Shown: piece by piece, positions 38,761 to 48,161 of the stretch
How positions within the stretch are numbered: position 1 is the stretch's first letter
How the letters are laid out: each line of letters opens with the position of its first letter
Origin: Arthrobacter sp. ISL-65
GTDB taxonomy: Bacteria > Actinomycetota > Actinomycetes > Actinomycetales > Micrococcaceae
Length of the DNA: 64,000 nucleotides
Direction: 5' to 3'
Assembly: GCF_018613795.1 (NCBI RefSeq)
Contig: NZ_JAGGPN010000031.1
Coordinates: forward strand, 1 to 64,000
The notes under the pieces: model-generated
Told to the model about the DNA's origin: nothing
What the model saw: only the letters and a program-made list of their open reading frames with translations
Database searches by the model: none
Made by a program: the position numbers and the translations under genes

Positions 38761-40089
38761 GTGTCTGCTAAATCCTCCATCGCATCCCCCGCCTTTTCCC
38801 GCAGGGGATTCCTCGGCTTCGCTGCCGCTGCGGCTTCCGCTCCCCTCTTGGCAGCATGCGGCGGCGGCTCGGCAAGCCAAGGCGGAGGCGGCGGAGCCAG
38901 CGGGACCGTCAAGTTCTGGGATATGCCTTGGGCCACCCCCGCCTACAATGACGCCGCCAAGGGCATTGCCGAGGGTTTCTCCGGTGCTAGCGGCAGCAAG
39001 GCCACCTACCAGACCATCCAGTGGAACAACTTTTACCAAACCTTCTCCTCGGCCATCGCGTCCAAGACAGGCCCGGCTGTGTCCACGGGCGGCGGCTTCC
39101 AGGCTTTCCAGTTCGAGCAGCAGGGCCAGATCGCCTACGCCGACAAGGCGATCGAGAAGCTCAAGGCCAGCGGCCAGTTCAACGATTTTCTGCCGGGCGT
39201 GCTGGATCCGTTCAAGTCGGACAAGGGCTATGTGGCTGTCCCGTGGCAGCTGGACATGCGCGTTTTCTGGTACCGGAAGTCCCTGTTTGAGAAGGCGAAC
39301 GTTGCCCTGCCGACGGACTGGCCGTCCCTCCTTGAAGCAGGCAAGGCACTGAAGAAGGTCGGTGCCTTCGGCTTCACCACCGGTGCAGGCGCCGGCAACA
39401 ACTATGCCAACCATTCCATGATCATGATGATGGTCAACAACGGCGGCGGCGTATTCAACAAGGACGGCGAGCTGGACCTGCTCAACGACCGCAACGTCGA
39501 GGCCATGGAGTTCGTCCTGGAACTCGTTTCCAACGGCATCGTCGATCCTGCCGCCGTCAGCTACACCACCGACAACATGTCGGCGCAGTGGAAGGACGGC
39601 AAAGCAGGCTTCGGCCTTTTCCAAGTGAACGTCCCGGAGCGCGTGGGCGACACGTCCGGCGACCTTCTGGTGGCGGACCCCCTGACCGGACCGCACGGGG
39701 ACAAGGCGACCATCGTCTTCCCGAACAACATCATGATGTACACCAACACCCCCTCGCAGGACGCTTCCGAGGAGTTCCTGGTGTATTACCTGGGCCAGCT
39801 CAAGCAGCTGTGGCAGAAGAAGCTGATGTCTGCACTGCCTGTCTTCAAATCCATCACCGAGCTCCCCGAGTTCGCCGGTGACCCGAACAACGTCAAGATC
39901 GTCAAGGATTGGCAGCCCATCGCCAAGACCTTTGCCTCCCAGGGCAACAGTCTGAACGCCAACCTCGCCGCGCTTGATGGCGGACAAGCACTGAACCAGT
40001 TCAGCCAGACCATCATCACCGGAAAATCGGATGCCAAAACTGCGCTGCAGGCGTTCCAGTCCGGCCTCGAATCCGTGCTGAAGAAGTAA
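38761..40089 (+). CDS. Sugar ABC transporter substrate-binding lipoprotein
   Basis: 442 aa, GTG start. The signal has a twin-arginine-like SRRGFLGF (13-20) and a lipobox LLAAC with Cys33, followed by a Gly/Ser linker. The mature part is a family-1 carbohydrate-binding protein: GTVKFWDMPWATPAYNDA, IQWNNFYQTFSSAI, VPWQLDMRVFWYRKSLFEKA. It captures the substrate for the two permeases encoded next. Confidence 0.9.
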   Translation: MSAKSSIASPAFSRRGFLGFAAAAASAPLLAACGGGSASQGGGGGASGTVKFWDMPWATPAYNDAAKGIAEGFSGASGSKATYQTIQWNNFYQTFSSAIASKTGPAVSTGGGFQAFQFEQQGQIAYADKAIEKLKASGQFNDFLPGVLDPFKSDKGYVAVPWQLDMRVFWYRKSLFEKANVALPTDWPSLLEAGKALKKVGAFGFTTGAGAGNNYANHSMIMMMVNNGGGVFNKDGELDLLNDRNVEAMEFVLELVSNGIVDPAAVSYTTDNMSAQWKDGKAGFGLFQVNVPERVGDTSGDLLVADPLTGPHGDKATIVFPNNIMMYTNTPSQDASEEFLVYYLGQLKQLWQKKLMSALPVFKSITELPEFAGDPNNVKIVKDWQPIAKTFASQGNSLNANLAALDGGQALNQFSQTIITGKSDAKTALQAFQSGLESVLKK

Positions 40090-40100
40090 CCGGACTCCCC

Positions 40101-41063
40101 ATGGCTCTGACCACAACCCAGTCCGGCCTGTCCCGCGCCCGCCGGGGGGTTGCCCCCGGCGGGCCCGGGACCGCCCCCGTCAAACGCAGGAGCAAGCTCT
40201 CCGCCCAGACCAGCAGGACATTCTTCTGGCTCCTGCTCCCCTCCGTGGTCCTGCTTGTTTTGATCCACGGCTACCCGCTGATCCATGCGGCTGTTCAGGC
40301 CACGCACGACGGGAACCTGCTTCAGACCGGCAACTTCGTGGGCGGGGAGAACTTTTCAACCGTGCTGACCTCGCCCGCGTTCTGGAAGGCCGCCCAATTC
40401 ACGCTCTGGTTCACCATCGTGGGCGTGTTCGGGTCCTGGCTCGTGGGCCTGGGCCTGGCCCTGCTGCTGCGCACCAAGATCCCCGCCGGTGGCACCTTCA
40501 AAGTCCTGCTCCTCCTGCCCTGGGTGGTGCCGATCGTGGTGTCCTCCACCGCCTGGAACTGGCTGGTGGCCACCCCGGACAGCCTGATCCCGTCCCTGTT
40601 CCGCAACCTCGGACTGGGTACCCCGCTGTTCCTCGCCGACCCCACCCTCGCCTCTATCACGGTCATGGTGTTCAAGGTCTGGGTCAGCTTCCCTTTCATG
40701 ATGATGATGATCTCGGCCGCGCTGGCCTCCGTAGACAGCACCGTCTACGAAGCGGCCAGCATGGACGGCGCCACCCGCTGGCAGCAGTTCAGCCAGATCA
40801 CCCTGCCGCTGATCGCCCGTTCCACCTACATCAGCTGGATCCTGATGACGATCTTCTGCGTCAACGACTTCCCCACCATCTACCTGCTGACCGGCGGCGG
40901 ACCGGTCAGTGCCACCACATCTCTGGTGGTCCTGGCCTACCGGACGGTCTTCCAGGACTTCGCCACCGGTCCCGGCGTGGCCATCGCCTTCCTCATGACC
41001 ATGACCCTCGTGGTCATCTCGGTCATCCTCTACCGCCAGATCCGAAAGTCGAGCGTCGAATAA
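40101..41063 (+). CDS. Sugar ABC transporter permease, MalF/UgpA type
   Basis: 320 aa with six predicted helices after a basic cytoplasmic N-terminus. The EAA loop is EAASMDGATRWQQFSQITLP. It follows the binding-protein gene by 11 bp, and its TAA shares a base with the ATG of the second permease (TAATG). No ATPase gene is in the operon, so it presumably uses a shared MsiK-type ATPase encoded elsewhere. Confidence 0.92.
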   Translation: MALTTTQSGLSRARRGVAPGGPGTAPVKRRSKLSAQTSRTFFWLLLPSVVLLVLIHGYPLIHAAVQATHDGNLLQTGNFVGGENFSTVLTSPAFWKAAQFTLWFTIVGVFGSWLVGLGLALLLRTKIPAGGTFKVLLLLPWVVPIVVSSTAWNWLVATPDSLIPSLFRNLGLGTPLFLADPTLASITVMVFKVWVSFPFMMMMISAALASVDSTVYEAASMDGATRWQQFSQITLPLIARSTYISWILMTIFCVNDFPTIYLLTGGGPVSATTSLVVLAYRTVFQDFATGPGVAIAFLMTMTLVVISVILYRQIRKSSVE

Positions 41064-41953
41064 TGAGCGCAGTCCTCCACGCCCATCCCGAATCCGGTCC
41101 CGCGCTCGGCGTCGATGCCGGCAAGCCCCGCAAGGTCCTCTCCGAGGCCGGCCAGCGCGGCCGCTGGTGGCGCTTCACGGCCATCCTGGCTATCACCGCG
41201 ATCGTGCTGGTGCCCATCGTGGTCACCGTTCTCCTGGCGTTCACCCCCGGACCCAACAGCACCGCCACAGGCCTGACTTTCGAGAACATCAGCAACGTCT
41301 TCTCCAAGACGCTTGCCGCGACCTGGCTCAAGAACAGTTTGATTACTACTCTGGCCACCGTCATCATTTCAGTGGCCGTGGCAGCACCGGCCGGCTACGT
41401 CCTCTCCCGCGGACGCAGCAAGGCAGTGTCCGGGTATTCACTGCTGCTGTTCGTCATGCAGTCCCTGCCCATCATCACCTCCGTGGTGCCGCTGTTCATC
41501 CTGTTCGCCGGCATGGGACTGGTGGACAACCTCATGGGCCTGACCATCATCTATGTCGGCTCCACCATGACCGTGGCCACCTGGATGATGGCCGCGTACT
41601 TCGACTCCATCCCGATCAGCCTCGAGGAAGCCTCGTGGATCGACGGCTGCTCAGTCTTCGGCTCCTTCACAAAGGTTGTGCTGCGCAACAGCCTGCCCGG
41701 CATCCTCTCCACAGCGATCTTCTCGTTCCTGCTGGCCTGGAACGACTACCTGGTCGCCATCGTGTTCCTCCGGTCCAACGAAATCTTCACCCTGCCCATG
41801 GGTGTGCAGTCCTTCTTCCAGCAGAACGCTACGGACTGGACCTCCGTCATGGCCCTCGCCGTGATCATGATGCTGCCGCCTGTCATCGTCTTCGCCACCC
41901 TGAACAAATACTTCAGCGTCGGCGGCATCGGCGGATCCCTCGCCGGCCGCTAG
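41063..41953 (+). CDS. Sugar ABC transporter permease, MalG/UgpE type
   Basis: 296 aa with six predicted helices. The EAA loop EEASWIDGCSVFGSFTKVVL and the GGIGGSLAGR C-terminus are typical of MalG-like subunits, whose tail contacts the ATPase. Forms the channel with the preceding permease. Confidence 0.92.
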   Translation: MSAVLHAHPESGPALGVDAGKPRKVLSEAGQRGRWWRFTAILAITAIVLVPIVVTVLLAFTPGPNSTATGLTFENISNVFSKTLAATWLKNSLITTLATVIISVAVAAPAGYVLSRGRSKAVSGYSLLLFVMQSLPIITSVVPLFILFAGMGLVDNLMGLTIIYVGSTMTVATWMMAAYFDSIPISLEEASWIDGCSVFGSFTKVVLRNSLPGILSTAIFSFLLAWNDYLVAIVFLRSNEIFTLPMGVQSFFQQNATDWTSVMALAVIMMLPPVIVFATLNKYFSVGGIGGSLAGR

Positions 41954-42009
41954 CCACGCCCGATTACCGAACCATCCCTGAATACATACAGAACCCGCAA
42001 AGGAACAAC

Positions 42010-42768
42010 ATGTCTTACTCACTCCAGCTGTACACCCTGCGCAACGCGATCCAGGAGGACCTTCCCGGCACCATCAAGAAGGTCGCAGAGATCGGTTTCA
42101 CGCAGGTGGAGCCGTACAACTTCGTGGCCACCGCCAAGGAGCTCGGCGCCGCGCTGAAGGAGAACGGCCTCACCGCCCCGTCCGGCCACGCGCCGCTGCT
42201 CACCCAGGACCAGGACGAGATCTTCGCCGCCGCCAAGGAACTCGGCATCACCACCGTCATCGACCCCTACCTCCCGGCCGAGCACTGGCAGGACGCGGAG
42301 ACCATCCAGGCCACCGCTGCCAAGCTCAACGCCGCCGCCAAGAAAGGAGCCGAATACGGCATCCGAGTGGGCTACCACAACCACGCCTGGGAGCTGGAGT
42401 CCAGCATCGAGGGCCAGACCGCCCTGGAGTACTTCGAAGGGCTGCTGGACCCCGAACTGGTCCTGGAGGTGGACACCTACTGGGTTGCCGTCGGCGGCCA
42501 GGACCCGGTGGACATCCTGGCCAAGCTGGGTGACCGGGTGAAGTTCATCCACATCAAGGACGGTCCGCTGAACACGGACACCAAGGCCCAGCAGCCGGCA
42601 GGCCAGGGCAAGATCGCCGTGTGGGACGTCATCGGCGCAGCAAAGTCGCTGGAGGTCGGCGTCGTCGAATTCGACGACTACTCCGGAGACATCTTCGACG
42701 GCATCACCCAATCGCTTGCCTTCCTGAACTCTGACTCCGCAAAGGCCGCTGAAGGAGCACAGGCATGA
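42010..42768 (+). CDS. Sugar phosphate isomerase/epimerase family protein (xylose isomerase-like TIM barrel)
   Basis: 252 aa from the ATG at 42010 (AAAGGA upstream). A longer frame to 41167 is antisense-like reading of the permease and is rejected. TIM-barrel AP-endonuclease-2 fold: MSYSLQLYTLRN, FTQVEPYNF, GYHNHAWELES with the metal-binding His/Glu, VLEVDTYWVAVGG with Glu/Asp, KFIHIKDGP with His. Such proteins isomerise or epimerise keto-sugars and inosose and some cleave 3-keto-glycosides. The stop overlaps the next ATG by 4 bp. Confidence 0.82.
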   Translation: MSYSLQLYTLRNAIQEDLPGTIKKVAEIGFTQVEPYNFVATAKELGAALKENGLTAPSGHAPLLTQDQDEIFAAAKELGITTVIDPYLPAEHWQDAETIQATAAKLNAAAKKGAEYGIRVGYHNHAWELESSIEGQTALEYFEGLLDPELVLEVDTYWVAVGGQDPVDILAKLGDRVKFIHIKDGPLNTDTKAQQPAGQGKIAVWDVIGAAKSLEVGVVEFDDYSGDIFDGITQSLAFLNSDSAKAAEGAQA

Positions 42769-43883
42769 GCACCTCATCCCCCCGCCGCGGACCGGTCGGC
42801 GTCGCAGTCATCGGTGCCGGCAACATCAGCAAGCAGTACCTGGACAACCTGACCGTCTTCCCGGACCTCAAGGTCCATGTCATTGCCGACCTCTTCGAGG
42901 AGGCGGCCGAGGCGCGGGCCAAGGAATACGGCATCCCGCAGTGGGGCGGCGTGGACCCCGCACTGAACCATCCCGACGTCGAAATCATCGTCAACCTGAC
43001 CATCCCGGCCGCCCACGTGGAGGTCGCGACGGCGGCGGTGAACGCCGGCAAGCACGTCTGGACCGAGAAGCCGTTCTCGCTGGACCGCGAATCAGGGCTG
43101 GGGCTGCTGAAGACCGCCGACGCCGCAGGCATCCGCCTCGGCACCGCGCCGGACACGTTCCTCGGCGCCGGACTCCAGACCGCGCGCAGGCTCATCGAAC
43201 GCGGCGATATCGGCACCCCGCTCACCGCCATGACCACGTTCCAGACCCCCGGACCGGAGTCCTGGCACCCGAACCCGGCATTCCTCTTCCAGTACGGCGC
43301 CGGGCCCCTGTTCGACATGGGCCCGTACTACCTCACCGCACTGGTCCAGACCTTCGGGTCCGTGCGTCGGGTGGCGGCCATCGGCTCCAAAGCCAAGGAA
43401 GTCCGCGTCATCGGTTCCGGGCCCAAGCTGGGCGAGGAGTTCACGGTGGACGTCCCCACCCACGTCAGCGCCATGGCCGAGTTTGAAGGCGGCCAGTCCT
43501 CGCACAGCGTCTTTTCCTTCGAGTCGCCCCGGCAGCGGATGGGCTTCGTGGAAATCACCGGCACCGAGGCCACCATTTCCCTCCCGGACCCCAACTACTT
43601 CGACGGCGACGTGCGGCTCTGGCGCGCCGGCGATGACGAGTGGACAGTTATCCCCGCCACCGGACCGTCCAACGGCCGCGGCATGGGTGTGCTGGACATG
43701 GCCCGCTCCATCCGCGCCGGAGTGCCGCACCGCGCCACAGGCAACCTCGCCTACCACGTCCTGGACACCATGGTCTCGATTTCCGAGTCCGTCGAATCCG
43801 GCAGCTTCGTCACCGTCGAAAGCTCCGCCCCCGCGTCCCCGGCCCTCCCCGAGGACTGGAACCCCACCGCTTCCACCCTCTAG
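42765..43883 (+). CDS. Gfo/Idh/MocA family oxidoreductase
   Basis: 372 aa, translationally coupled to the isomerase (ATGA). Rossmann motif GVAVIGAGNISKQYL, TEKPFS motif, and the FDMGPYYLTALVQTFG helix with the conserved Asp. The C-terminal sheet includes HSVFSFESPRQRMGFVEITG. Intact NAD(P)-dependent enzyme. The direct coupling to an isomerase suggests consecutive steps: oxidation to a keto-sugar and its rearrangement, or reverse. Confidence 0.87.
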   Translation: MSTSSPRRGPVGVAVIGAGNISKQYLDNLTVFPDLKVHVIADLFEEAAEARAKEYGIPQWGGVDPALNHPDVEIIVNLTIPAAHVEVATAAVNAGKHVWTEKPFSLDRESGLGLLKTADAAGIRLGTAPDTFLGAGLQTARRLIERGDIGTPLTAMTTFQTPGPESWHPNPAFLFQYGAGPLFDMGPYYLTALVQTFGSVRRVAAIGSKAKEVRVIGSGPKLGEEFTVDVPTHVSAMAEFEGGQSSHSVFSFESPRQRMGFVEITGTEATISLPDPNYFDGDVRLWRAGDDEWTVIPATGPSNGRGMGVLDMARSIRAGVPHRATGNLAYHVLDTMVSISESVESGSFVTVESSAPASPALPEDWNPTASTL

Positions 43884-43891
43884 GAATACCA

Positions 43892-45100
43892 ATGACTTCC
43901 CACGAATCCCCCGGTACACCTCCGGGTTCCAAGCGCCCCTTGGGTGTGGCGATGATCGGCTATGCCTTCATGGGCAAGGCCCACTCGAACGCGTGGCGGA
44001 ACGTCGCGTCCTACTTCGACGTCCCGGCCTTCGAACAGAAAGTGCTCATTGGGCGGGACGCCGGCCAGGTCGCCACGGCCGCGGCAAAGTACGGCTGGGC
44101 CGAGTCCGCGACGGAGTGGCGTGCTGTCCTGCAACGGGACGACATCGACATCGTGGACATCTGCGCCCCGGGCTGGATGCACGCCGAGATCGCCATCGCC
44201 GCCCTCGAAGCCGGGAAGCATGTGCTCGTGGAGAAGCCACTGGCCAACACCCTCGCCGAGGCCGAGGCCATGACCTCCGCGGCGCAGGCGGCACGCGCGC
44301 GAGGGGTGCAGTCCATGGTCGGGTTCAACTACCGCCGCGTGCCCGCCCTGGCACTCGCCCGGGAACTGATCGCGGAGGGCCGCCTTGGCACCGTGCGGCA
44401 CGTCCGCGCGGCCTACCTGCAGGACTGGCTCGCCGACGCGGAGTCCCCCATGACGTGGCGGCTGAACAAGGAAACCGCCGGGTCCGGTGCCCTCGGGGAC
44501 ATCGCGTCCCATGCGATCGACCAGGTCCTGTTCCTGCTCGGGGACGCCGTCACGGAGGTCTCCGGCCGGCTGCATACTTTCACTCCGGTCCGGCCGGGCA
44601 AGCACGGGCCGGAAGAAGTGACGGTCGACGACGCCGCCTGGGTCACGCTGTCTCTCGCCTCCGGGGCCATCGCCTCAGTCGAAGTCTCCCGTGTGGCCAC
44701 CGGGCAGAAGAACTCCCTGAAACTGGAAATTTACGGCGAGAAGGGCACCATCCTCTTCGACTTGGAGAACCTGAACGAACTAGGTTTCCTGGACGCCACG
44801 GCGCCGGCTCGGGAGCAGGGCTTCCGCCGGATCCTGGTCAACGAGCCCGAGCACCCCTACCTGGATGCCTGGTGGCCGCAGGGCCACATCATCGGCTGGG
44901 AGCACACCTTCACGCACGAGATCCGCGACTTCCTGGCCGCGATCGGCAGCGGCGAGGCGCCGTCGCCGTCGTTCGAGGAAGGCCTCGCCGTCCAGCGTGT
45001 CCTGGCCGCCGTCGAGGAATCCGCCGCAGCGAAAAGCGCCACCATACAGCTCGTCCCGCCCACCGGCGGCGCCGCCGCCACACCAACCGAAGGAGCCTGA
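43892..45100 (+). CDS. Gfo/Idh/MocA family oxidoreductase
   Basis: 402 aa from the ATG at 43892, 8 bp after the previous stop. Rossmann motif GVAMIGYAFMGKAHSNAW (the family variant with GYAFMG), VEKPLA motif, and GDIASHAIDQVLFLLG with the Asp/His pair. The GYAFMGKAHSNAW pattern is typical of an actinobacterial subgroup found in glycoside and inositol-like clusters. The next gene, a TIM-barrel protein, begins 2 bp after the stop. Confidence 0.87.
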   Translation: MTSHESPGTPPGSKRPLGVAMIGYAFMGKAHSNAWRNVASYFDVPAFEQKVLIGRDAGQVATAAAKYGWAESATEWRAVLQRDDIDIVDICAPGWMHAEIAIAALEAGKHVLVEKPLANTLAEAEAMTSAAQAARARGVQSMVGFNYRRVPALALARELIAEGRLGTVRHVRAAYLQDWLADAESPMTWRLNKETAGSGALGDIASHAIDQVLFLLGDAVTEVSGRLHTFTPVRPGKHGPEEVTVDDAAWVTLSLASGAIASVEVSRVATGQKNSLKLEIYGEKGTILFDLENLNELGFLDATAPAREQGFRRILVNEPEHPYLDAWWPQGHIIGWEHTFTHEIRDFLAAIGSGEAPSPSFEEGLAVQRVLAAVEESAAAKSATIQLVPPTGGAAATPTEGA

Positions 45101-45102
45101 CC

Positions 45103-46104
45103 ATGCCCCGCCCGTATACCCTGTTCACCGGCCAGTGGGCCGACCTCCCCTTCGAGGAAGTCGCCAAGCTCGCCTCCGGCTGGGGCTATGACGGCCTGGA
45201 AATTGCCGTCTCCGGGGACCACCTGGACGCCTGGCGCTGGGACGAACCCGGCTACGTCGACTCCAAACTCGCCATCCTGGACAAATACAACCTCAAGGTC
45301 TGGGCCATCTCCAACCACCTCAAGGGCCAGGCCGTCTGCGATGACCCGATCGACTTCCGCCACGAAGCGATCGTCGGCTCCAAGGTCTGGGGCGACGGCG
45401 ACCCCGAGGGCGTGCGCACCCGCGCCGCCGAGGAAATGAAACACACCGCCCGCCTCGCCAAAGCGCTCGGCGTGGACACCGTCGTCGGGTTCACCGGCTC
45501 CTCCATCTGGCAGTACGTCGCGATGTTCCCGCCCGTCCCGGAAAAGGTCATCGACGCCGGCTACCAGGACTTCGCAGACCGCTGGAACCCCATCCTGGAC
45601 GTCTTCGACGGATGCGGCGTCCGCTTCGCCCACGAGGTCCACCCGAGCGAGATCGCCTACGACTACTGGACCACCGTCCGCACCCTCGAAGCGATCGGGC
45701 ACCGCGAAGCGTTCGGCCTGAACTGGGACCCCTCCCACTTCATGTGGCAGGGCATCGACCCCGTCTCCTTCATCTGGGACTTCAAGGACCGGATCTATCA
45801 CGTGGACTGCAAGGACACCAAGCTCCGGTTTACGGGCCGGAACACCGTCATGGGCTCGCACCTGCCCTGGGGCGACCCCCGCCGCGGCTGGGACTTCGTC
45901 TCAGCCGGCCGCGGCGACGTCCCCTGGGAATCCTCCTTCCGGGCGCTGACCGCGATCGGCTACACCGGGCCCATCAGCATCGAGTGGGAGGACGCCGGCA
46001 TGGACCGCCTCCACGGCGCCCCCGAAGCCCTCGCCGCGCTGAAGAAGTTCGACTTCCCCGCCTCCCAGACCAGCTTCGACGCCGCCTTCAGCAGCAAGGA
46101 CTGA
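45103..46104 (+). CDS. Sugar phosphate isomerase/epimerase family protein (second TIM barrel)
   Basis: 333 aa from the ATG at 45103 (AGGAG upstream). Motifs: WGYDGLEIAVSGDHLD, RFAHEVHPSEIAYDY with the metal Glu/His, LNWDPSHFMWQG, YHVDCKDTKL and PISIEWEDAGMDR with Glu. It is larger than the first isomerase and of a different subgroup, so the two probably act on different intermediates. Encoded immediately after a Gfo/Idh/MocA partner. The open frame continues upstream to 43483 but that part is a wrong-frame reading. Confidence 0.85.
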   Translation: MPRPYTLFTGQWADLPFEEVAKLASGWGYDGLEIAVSGDHLDAWRWDEPGYVDSKLAILDKYNLKVWAISNHLKGQAVCDDPIDFRHEAIVGSKVWGDGDPEGVRTRAAEEMKHTARLAKALGVDTVVGFTGSSIWQYVAMFPPVPEKVIDAGYQDFADRWNPILDVFDGCGVRFAHEVHPSEIAYDYWTTVRTLEAIGHREAFGLNWDPSHFMWQGIDPVSFIWDFKDRIYHVDCKDTKLRFTGRNTVMGSHLPWGDPRRGWDFVSAGRGDVPWESSFRALTAIGYTGPISIEWEDAGMDRLHGAPEALAALKKFDFPASQTSFDAAFSSKD

Positions 46105-46118
46105 CCCGATTTCCCTTT

Positions 46119-46183
46119 GGAGTTTTTGTACAGATATCGCGAGCAAAAGTGCCTTTTGGGGACGATATCTGTACAAAAACTCC
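46119..46183. repeat. Palindromic repeat, family GTTTTTGTACAGATATC, copy 1
   Basis: Perfect 21-bp arms at 46119-46139 and 46163-46183 with a 23-nt loop. It starts 15 bp after the isomerase stop. Related copies at 48183-48247 and 50210-50272. Confidence 0.9.
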
Positions 46184-46234
46184 ATGGAACATCCCCCGCA
46201 GGGAACTGAACTTCCAATCCGAGAGGAAAGCGCA

Positions 46235-47125
46235 GTGATCCGCACACTTCAGCCCGGCCAGCGGTGTGAGGTCTGGATTGCCTTTATCACCGGCGAGCGC
46301 GAACTTGCCTTCGCCACAGAGGACATACTCCTGGAGGCGCCCAACTGGACGCTCGACGGCGAGGCACTGGTCCTCAACGGCGACGGGAAGCTGTGGACCT
46401 TCGACGTTGCCGGCCGGACCATCAGCCAGGTCCCGCTCACCGGAATCCCCGGCCTCAACAACGACCATGTCCTCGATCCCGACGGCGAGCACATCTTCCT
46501 CTCGGCCAACGACGGCCACATCTACCGGGCGGCCCTGCGCGGCGGCCACGCCACGCGCATCACCAAAGACGACGGCTCCTTCCATTTCCTCCACGGCGTC
46601 AGCCCGGACGGCCAGGAACTGGCCTACGTGGGCATGGAAGCCGGTGATTTCACCCAGCCCGGCAGGCTCATGACCATCCCGGCCAGCGGCGGCGCGTCCA
46701 CGCCCATCAGCGTCGACGGCCACTGCGACGGGCCTGAATACTCCCCGGACGGCGGATGGCTGTACTTCAATGCCGAGGCGTTCACCAGTCAGCCCGGCCA
46801 CGCCCAGCTGGCACGCGTGCGTGCCGCCGGCGGCAGCAGCGCCGAGCAGTTGCTGGCGAGCCACACCGTCGACTGGTTCCCGCATCTGTCCCCCGACGGC
46901 CGCCTGGCCAGCTACATCCGTTTCCCCAGCGGCACGGAAGGGCACCCGGCGGACCTGCCGGTCGACGTCGTATTTGTCTCCACGGATGACTGGGCAGCGC
47001 CGCTGCACACGTGGCCCGTCTTCGGCGGGCAGGGGACAATTAACGTCAACAGCTGGTCGCCTGACTCCGCCCGCCTCGCGTACGTGGCCTACCCGATCGC
47101 CAACTCCAACCCCGCAAAGGACTAA
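46235..47125 (+). CDS. TolB/PD40-type beta-propeller protein, cytoplasmic
   Basis: 296 aa from a GTG at 46235, with GAGAGGA 7 bases upstream. An ATG at 46184 abuts the palindrome and lacks a ribosome site. Repeated WD40-like PD40 blades are visible: APNWTLDGEALVLNGDGKLW, DHVLDPDGEHIFLSAND, HGVSPDGQELAYVG, GPEYSPDGGWLYFNAE, FPHLSPDGRLASYI. No signal peptide. Similar to TolB-like/oligogalacturonate-lyase-type propellers that occur in sugar clusters. Perhaps a lyase or epimerase on an intracellular glycoside. Activity not established. Confidence 0.75.
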   Translation: MIRTLQPGQRCEVWIAFITGERELAFATEDILLEAPNWTLDGEALVLNGDGKLWTFDVAGRTISQVPLTGIPGLNNDHVLDPDGEHIFLSANDGHIYRAALRGGHATRITKDDGSFHFLHGVSPDGQELAYVGMEAGDFTQPGRLMTIPASGGASTPISVDGHCDGPEYSPDGGWLYFNAEAFTSQPGHAQLARVRAAGGSSAEQLLASHTVDWFPHLSPDGRLASYIRFPSGTEGHPADLPVDVVFVSTDDWAAPLHTWPVFGGQGTINVNSWSPDSARLAYVAYPIANSNPAKD

Positions 47126-47129
47126 GCAC

Positions 47130-48161
47130 GTGACCAACCACCCGAATGGCACTTCCGACGGACACATCCGCTGGGGCATCCTCGGCACGGGCTTCATCGC
47201 CGGGCTGCAAACACAGGACCTGATCGAGAATGGATTCACCGTCCAGGCCGTCGGCTCCCGCAGCCCGGAATCCAGCAAGGCCTTCGGTGAGAAATACAGC
47301 ATCCCCACCGCCCACGACAGCTACGAAGCGCTGGTGGCCGACCCGGACGTAGACGTCGTCTACATTGCCACGCCACATCCTTTCCATCATGCGAACGCGC
47401 TGCTCGCCCTCAATGGCGGAAAGCACGTTCTGGTGGAGAAGGCGTTCACCATCAACGCCCGCGAAGCGCAGGATATTGTTGACCTGGCCGAGTCCAAGGG
47501 CCTCGTAGCGCTGGAGGCCATGTGGAGCCGCTTCCTCCCCCACATGATCCGCCTCCGCGAAATCATCCAGGAGGGCTCGCTCGGGGAAATACGGAAGGTC
47601 ACGGCCAGCCACAACCAGGACCTCCCCAAGGACCCGGCCCACCGTCTGAACGATCCTGCCTTGGGCGGCGGTGCGCTGCTGGACCTCGGCGTCTACCCCG
47701 TTTCCTTTGTCTTCGACGTCCTCGGTGCACCGGTCAGCATCCGGGCCAGCGCCGCGATGACGGCGACAGGCGTGGACCGGCAAACGGCAGCAATCTTCGA
47801 GTACCCGGACGGACAGCAGGCGCTCGTGGACTGTGCCCTGGACACTGCTTCAAATAACCGCGCCGCCATCATCGGGACAAAAGGGTGGATCGACATCGAA
47901 TCCACTTGGTACAACCCCACGCCGTTCACCCGGTTCGATAACCAGGGAAACGTCCTGGAGCGGTTCGATCAGCCCGTCACGAGCAGGGGAATGCAATACC
48001 AGGCGGCCGAGATGGAACGCCTCATCAGGGAAGGCGCCACAGCGGGAACGATTCTGCCGCCGAGCGAGAGTGTGGCTGTCATGGCCGCGATGGACGAGAT
48101 CCGCCGCCAGATCGGCCTCAGCTACGAGGCCGACGCCGGCACCGGAGGGAACCTCCAATGA
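47130..48161 (+). CDS. Gfo/Idh/MocA family oxidoreductase
   Basis: 343 aa from a GTG at 47130, 4 bp after the propeller stop. Rossmann motif WGILGTGFIAGLQTQ. The usual EKP is EKA here (VEKAFT), a variation seen in the trans-dihydrodiol dehydrogenase-like branch (MWSRFLPH follows). ALLDLGVYPVSFVFDVLG carries the conserved Asp and Tyr. Its stop overlaps a further ATG (48158) that opens a 17-codon frame cut short by a palindrome, hinting the operon once continued. Confidence 0.85.
   Translation: MTNHPNGTSDGHIRWGILGTGFIAGLQTQDLIENGFTVQAVGSRSPESSKAFGEKYSIPTAHDSYEALVADPDVDVVYIATPHPFHHANALLALNGGKHVLVEKAFTINAREAQDIVDLAESKGLVALEAMWSRFLPHMIRLREIIQEGSLGEIRKVTASHNQDLPKDPAHRLNDPALGGGALLDLGVYPVSFVFDVLGAPVSIRASAAMTATGVDRQTAAIFEYPDGQQALVDCALDTASNNRAAIIGTKGWIDIESTWYNPTPFTRFDNQGNVLERFDQPVTSRGMQYQAAEMERLIREGATAGTILPPSESVAVMAAMDEIRRQIGLSYEADAGTGGNLQ

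Noticed and set aside
43483..45102. Long open frame upstream of and continuous with the second isomerase gene
   Set aside because: It crosses two well-supported Gfo/Idh/MocA genes in the wrong frame and has Arg/Pro-rich shadow composition. The true start at 45103 has a ribosome site.
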